Assembly: GCA_947245315.1 (NCBI GenBank)
Contig: CAMXNV010000021.1
Location: 1-16,793 of the forward strand
Origin: an uncultured Oscillibacter sp.
GTDB lineage: Bacteria; Bacillota; Clostridia; Oscillospirales; Oscillospiraceae
Direction: 5' to 3'
Length of the DNA stretch: 16,793 nucleotides
Positions 14,301 to 16,793 of this stretch are shown one piece after another. Each line of letters opens with the position of its first letter. Within the stretch, counting starts at the first letter, position 1. Made by a program: the position numbers and the translations under genes. Under the pieces are notes generated by a model that was not told the DNA's origin, searched no databases, and was given only the letters and a program-made list of their open reading frames with translations.

Positions 14301-15407
14301 TTATTCCATGTCTTCCGGACCCTGCTCCAGGGGAATCTCCACGTCCCCCCACAGCACGGCCTCCGCCTGGCTGAGGTCCACGGGCTTCTCGAAATCCACC
14401 GACGCCGTACAGCCGGAGCCCATATCCCCCATGGTCAGCTGTCCCGGGGCCGCCTCCACTTCGCTGCCGTCCTTCATCCGCAGGGCTATCCGAACCTGGG
14501 GCCACGGGTCCTCGCCCTCCAGACGGTACTTCCACCATATGCCCAGGGGCGAGACGCTCATGGACAGCAGCGTCATGGTCTTGGAGCCGTCCGTCATGGA
14601 TAGGCCCTCCACCGGGAGCTCCAGCAGCCGGTCGCCGTTCAGGTCCTCCGGGATGGGGAATTCCCAGACATCCGTGGGGCCCGTCTCCGGGTCCCAGCCT
14701 CCGAACACCGTCTCCTGTTCCTCCCCGGGCACGCTTCGGTAGAGGGCCCGGACCACATAGGAGCAGCCGCCGATGTCGAAGGAGGCCGTCGTATCCGCCA
14801 CGCCCACCAGCACGTTGGGCTCCCGGGTTCCGGCCTCCAGGACGGTGAAGCCCCCGGAGCGCGCAAGCATCTCCGTGCGCCGCTCCTCGGGCACCCGCAG
14901 CCCGTCAAAGAGCCAGTAGTCGTCCTCCGGGGAGAAGACCGTCCCCTCCGGGGCTCGAATCTCCAGGACCATATAAAGACGGCTCTTCGCGCCCAGCATC
15001 CGCAGGGGCGTGATGGTCACGCCTCTGTGCTCCACCGGCGGGGGAAGGAGGCTCTCCGCCGCGGTCTCCCCGGCCTCCCCGCCGCCGGTCTCCATGTCCC
15101 CCACGATCTCCTGCTGCCGCTGGTCCAGCCCGCCGAAGTAGGAGACCCACAGGGAAACCGAGACCGCCGCCGCAGCCGTGATGAGAATCAGGACCGCCAC
15201 CACCGCCGCCAGGGGGATTTTTCCGCGCCGCCAGCCGGGCCGCGCCCGCCGCCGCATCCAGCCCCAGGGGTCCGCCAGCAGGCGCGTCCGCTCCCGGAGA
15301 TAGCGGGGGGAGAACTCGGCGTCCTCCGCCTCCCGCAGCACGTCCTCGCAGTCGGCCAGGTTGGCGTCCATCAGCGCCCGGCGCAGCAAAATGTCAAACT
15401 GCGTCAT
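14301..15407 (-). CDS. Membrane anti-sigma-factor-like protein
   Basis: This 368-residue protein has a charged cytoplasmic N-terminal segment of about 63 residues, one membrane helix (64-91) and a large extracytoplasmic domain with a Gly/Glu-rich linker after the helix. This layout and its position directly after an ECF sigma gene suggest that it holds the sigma factor inactive until an external cue arrives. The N-terminal part has no H-x3-C-x2-C zinc motif, so it is not a ZAS-type anti-sigma; the outer region resembles DUF4179-type proteins, though I am unsure of the family. The start lies inside the sigma gene (14-nt overlap, 15394-15407), with AAGGAGGG eight bases upstream, indicating coupled translation. 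Confidence 0.72.
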   Translation of the reverse strand: MTQFDILLRRALMDANLADCEDVLREAEDAEFSPRYLRERTRLLADPWGWMRRRARPGWRRGKIPLAAVVAVLILITAAAAVSVSLWVSYFGGLDQRQQEIVGDMETGGGEAGETAAESLLPPPVEHRGVTITPLRMLGAKSRLYMVLEIRAPEGTVFSPEDDYWLFDGLRVPEERRTEMLARSGGFTVLEAGTREPNVLVGVADTTASFDIGGCSYVVRALYRSVPGEEQETVFGGWDPETGPTDVWEFPIPEDLNGDRLLELPVEGLSMTDGSKTMTLLSMSVSPLGIWWKYRLEGEDPWPQVRIALRMKDGSEVEAAPGQLTMGDMGSGCTASVDFEKPVDLSQAEAVLWGDVEIPLEQGPEDME

Positions 15408-15927
15408 AGCGATATCCCTCCTTCTCCAGCTGGCGGCGCAGCAGGGCCCGGCCCCGCAGCACCCGGCTGGCCACCGTGGACTCGTTCAGGTGAAGCCGCC
15501 GGGCAATCGCCCGGTTGCTCTGCTCCTCCACGCACTTGAGCTCCAGCACCTGGCGATAGCTCTCCGGCAGGGCCCGGATCAGGGAGACCAGGTACTCGTA
15601 CCCCTCCCGGGGCTCCTCTTGGGCGGGCGGGTCCCAGTCCTCGGGGAAGGCCACGGTCCGCCCCTCCGCCCGGAGAAGGTCCAGGGCGCAGTTCTTGGCC
15701 ACGGTGATCACATAACCCTCCGTCTCCCCCCAGGTCAGGGCCGACACCCGCCCCCAGCTCTTCAGAAGCTGGAACCAGGTCTGCTGGGCGGCGTCCTCCG
15801 CCCGGGCGGGGTCCCCCAGCGTCCGCCGGGCCATCGCGTAGACCTTCTTCTCATGGGCTTCATAGAGCCGGGTAAACCTCCGCCGGTCCTCCTCGGTCTC
15901 CAGCATGGACAGGTAAACCGCAAGCAT
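15394..15927 (-). CDS. ECF-type RNA polymerase sigma factor
   Basis: This 177-residue sigma-70-family protein has only regions 2 and 4, as in ECF factors. Region 2 covers about 18-88 (RLYEAHEKKVY, AEDAAQQTWFQLL, GYVITVAKNCALDLLR). Region 4 covers about 112-167 (LPESYRQVLELKCVEEQSNRAIARRLHLNESTVASRV), with a recognisable helix-turn-helix. It would direct RNA polymerase to a small regulon when released by the downstream membrane protein. AAAGGAGG nine bases before the ATG supports the start. It is the first gene of a three-gene operon. I could not find a convincing promoter in the 137-nt gap upstream, so an autoregulated ECF promoter cannot be shown. Confidence 0.93.
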   Translation of the reverse strand: MLAVYLSMLETEEDRRRFTRLYEAHEKKVYAMARRTLGDPARAEDAAQQTWFQLLKSWGRVSALTWGETEGYVITVAKNCALDLLRAEGRTVAFPEDWDPPAQEEPREGYEYLVSLIRALPESYRQVLELKCVEEQSNRAIARRLHLNESTVASRVLRGRALLRRQLEKEGYRYDAV

Positions 15928-16032
15928 AGCCGCTCTCCTCCTTTTCTCCGGCGCTCCGCCCCCTGTGGGACGGGTCCGCCGCTTCTCTTAATGGGCCGCT
16001 TCATCAGGTAAACGGCGGAGGAGGGAAAAGTA

Positions 16033-16057
16033 TCCCCGCTCCGGGGAAATTTTTTTT
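16033..16057 (+). terminator. Plus-strand terminator-like hairpin with T8 run
   Basis: A 6-bp stem (16033-16038 with 16042-16047) with a 3-nt loop is followed by AA and eight T residues (16050-16057), which is the right form for termination on the plus strand. Both flanking genes are on the minus strand, and the nearest plus-strand gene ends at 13292. The minus-strand reading has no T-run after the stem, so it would not normally end the hydrolase transcript. Confidence 0.4.
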
Positions 16058-16064
16058 GCGGCCC

Positions 16065-16643
16065 TCAATCGTCCTGAAACAGCTCCTCCAGCGCCGCCGC
16101 CATCCCCGCCGCGAAGGCCCGGTGCCCCGCCTCGGAGAAGTGCACGCCGTCATAGCTCAGCTCCACGCCCCAGGCCCCCGCGTCGGCGAAGGCCACGCCC
16201 TCCAGACGCTCCGCCAGGGCCTGGTAGCAGGGCCCCAGGCGGCGGGACTCCTCCCGCACCTGCCGGTCCTCCGCCCACGGGCCGGGGACCATGGGCGGCG
16301 GGGCCGCCAGCAGCAGTCTGCCCCCCGTCCCCAGGGCCCGCAGAAGGGCCTCCATCCGCGCTTCGCACGCTTCGGCGGACAGGCCCTGGAGCAGGTCGTT
16401 GCTCCCCAGCATGACTATGGTCCACTCCGCTTGGAGGGCCTGGAGCAGCCGGGCCTCCTCTTCAGCCTCCTGAGCCGTCCGGGGAAGGCGGCGGCCGTTC
16501 TGCCCGTGGTTGAGGACCTCCCAGCCCGCCGCCCGCAGCAGCGCCGTCCAGCGGACGGACGCCGGGTAGCGCCCGCCCAGGTAGGACCGGGGGTCGTAGC
16601 CGTAGGTGTTGGAATCTCCGTAGCACAAAATACGGGGTTTCAT
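16065..16643 (-). CDS. SGNH/GDSL-family hydrolase
   Basis: This 192-residue protein carries all SGNH blocks: GDSN with nucleophile S11 (block I), GQNGR with G47 (block II), GSND with N82 (block III), and DGVHFSEAGH with D165 and H168 (block V). These form the Ser-Asp-His triad and oxyanion hole of esterases, lipases and carbohydrate acetylesterases. There is no signal peptide, so it should act in the cytosol. GAGGAGG seven bases upstream supports the start, and a good promoter lies at 16708-16736. It is a separate transcription unit from the sigma operon. The substrate is unknown; removal of acyl groups from sugars or arylesterase activity are both common in the family. Confidence 0.93.
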   Translation of the reverse strand: MKPRILCYGDSNTYGYDPRSYLGGRYPASVRWTALLRAAGWEVLNHGQNGRRLPRTAQEAEEEARLLQALQAEWTIVMLGSNDLLQGLSAEACEARMEALLRALGTGGRLLLAAPPPMVPGPWAEDRQVREESRRLGPCYQALAERLEGVAFADAGAWGVELSYDGVHFSEAGHRAFAAGMAAALEELFQDD

Positions 16644-16707
16644 AGTGCGTCCTCCTCTTTATCATGCAGGGCGGACAGGCCCGCCCGCCGGTGTTGGTCT
16701 CCCCCGC

Positions 16708-16736
16708 AGTATAACAGGCCAGGGCCCTGTTTACAA
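16708..16736 (-). promoter_or_regulatory. Promoter of the SGNH hydrolase gene
   Basis: On the minus strand a -35 box TTGTAA (16731-16736), a 17-bp spacer and a -10 TATACT (16708-16713) make a good housekeeping promoter about 64 nt before the start codon. Confidence 0.65.
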
Positions 16737-16750
16737 GGTGCCCTCCCCCA

Positions 16751-16778
16751 CAGGGTGTTCTATTGATAGAACACCCTG
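16751..16778. repeat. Perfect 12-bp palindrome upstream of the hydrolase promoter
   Basis: Positions 16751-16762 pair perfectly with 16767-16778 around a TTGA loop, and flanking C5 and G5 runs can extend the stem past a small bulge. It begins 14 bp upstream of the -35 box. The right flank starts TGTAGGGGGCGGG, close to the outer end of the hairpin units at 100-179, so a further repeat unit may begin here and be cut by the window edge. It could be an operator, a terminator for an incoming gene or part of the same repeat family. Confidence 0.5.
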
Positions 16779-16793
16779 TAGGGGGCGGGCTCT

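Overview
The window is GC-rich, has short intergenic gaps and strong AGGAGG-type ribosome binding sites, and every gene I can place resembles a Clostridia family. Most likely it is chromosomal DNA of a gut Oscillospiraceae-type bacterium (Flavonifractor/Lawsonibacter-like). That placement is inferred from protein style and composition, not from a marker gene. I see no phage genes, transposases, rRNA, tRNA or CRISPR array.

Layout. Positions 1-469 are non-coding, with a possible leftward promoter, a pair of covarying hairpins and the promoter of a CPA2-type cation/proton antiporter (470-1732, +). A bidirectional terminator (1762-1800) separates it from a seven-gene leftward operon (9525 down to 1806): TRAP transporter binding protein, small permease and large permease, then uxuA, uxaC, eda and uxuB. 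A divergent AraC-family regulator (9781-10635, +) sits upstream of it, with an inverted repeat between the two promoters. Positions 10636-10878 hold a chain of stem-loops bounded by two identical 25-bp terminator-like hairpins. Next come a MalY/PatB-type PLP enzyme (10879-12078, -) and a zinc-dependent medium-chain dehydrogenase (12249-13292, +), transcribed divergently from two strong promoters whose -35 boxes together form a palindrome. Last are a sigma/anti-sigma-like/secreted two-domain protein operon (15927 down to 13311) and an SGNH hydrolase (16065-16643, -).

How the genes work together. The operon reads as D-glucuronate use. The TRAP system would import the hexuronate, UxaC would convert glucuronate to fructuronate, UxuB would reduce it to mannonate, UxuA would dehydrate that to KDG, and Eda would cleave KDPG to pyruvate and glyceraldehyde-3-phosphate. 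KDG kinase, which links UxuA to Eda, is not in the window and must be elsewhere. UxaA and UxaB for galacturonate are also absent. The AraC protein is the obvious candidate regulator. The ECF sigma, the membrane anti-sigma-like protein and the exported DUF4367-like protein look like an envelope-sensing module. I found no strong case for a wholly new system. The most unusual material is non-coding: the hairpin chain, the covarying hairpin pair, the back-to-back promoters and a codon anomaly inside the large permease gene.
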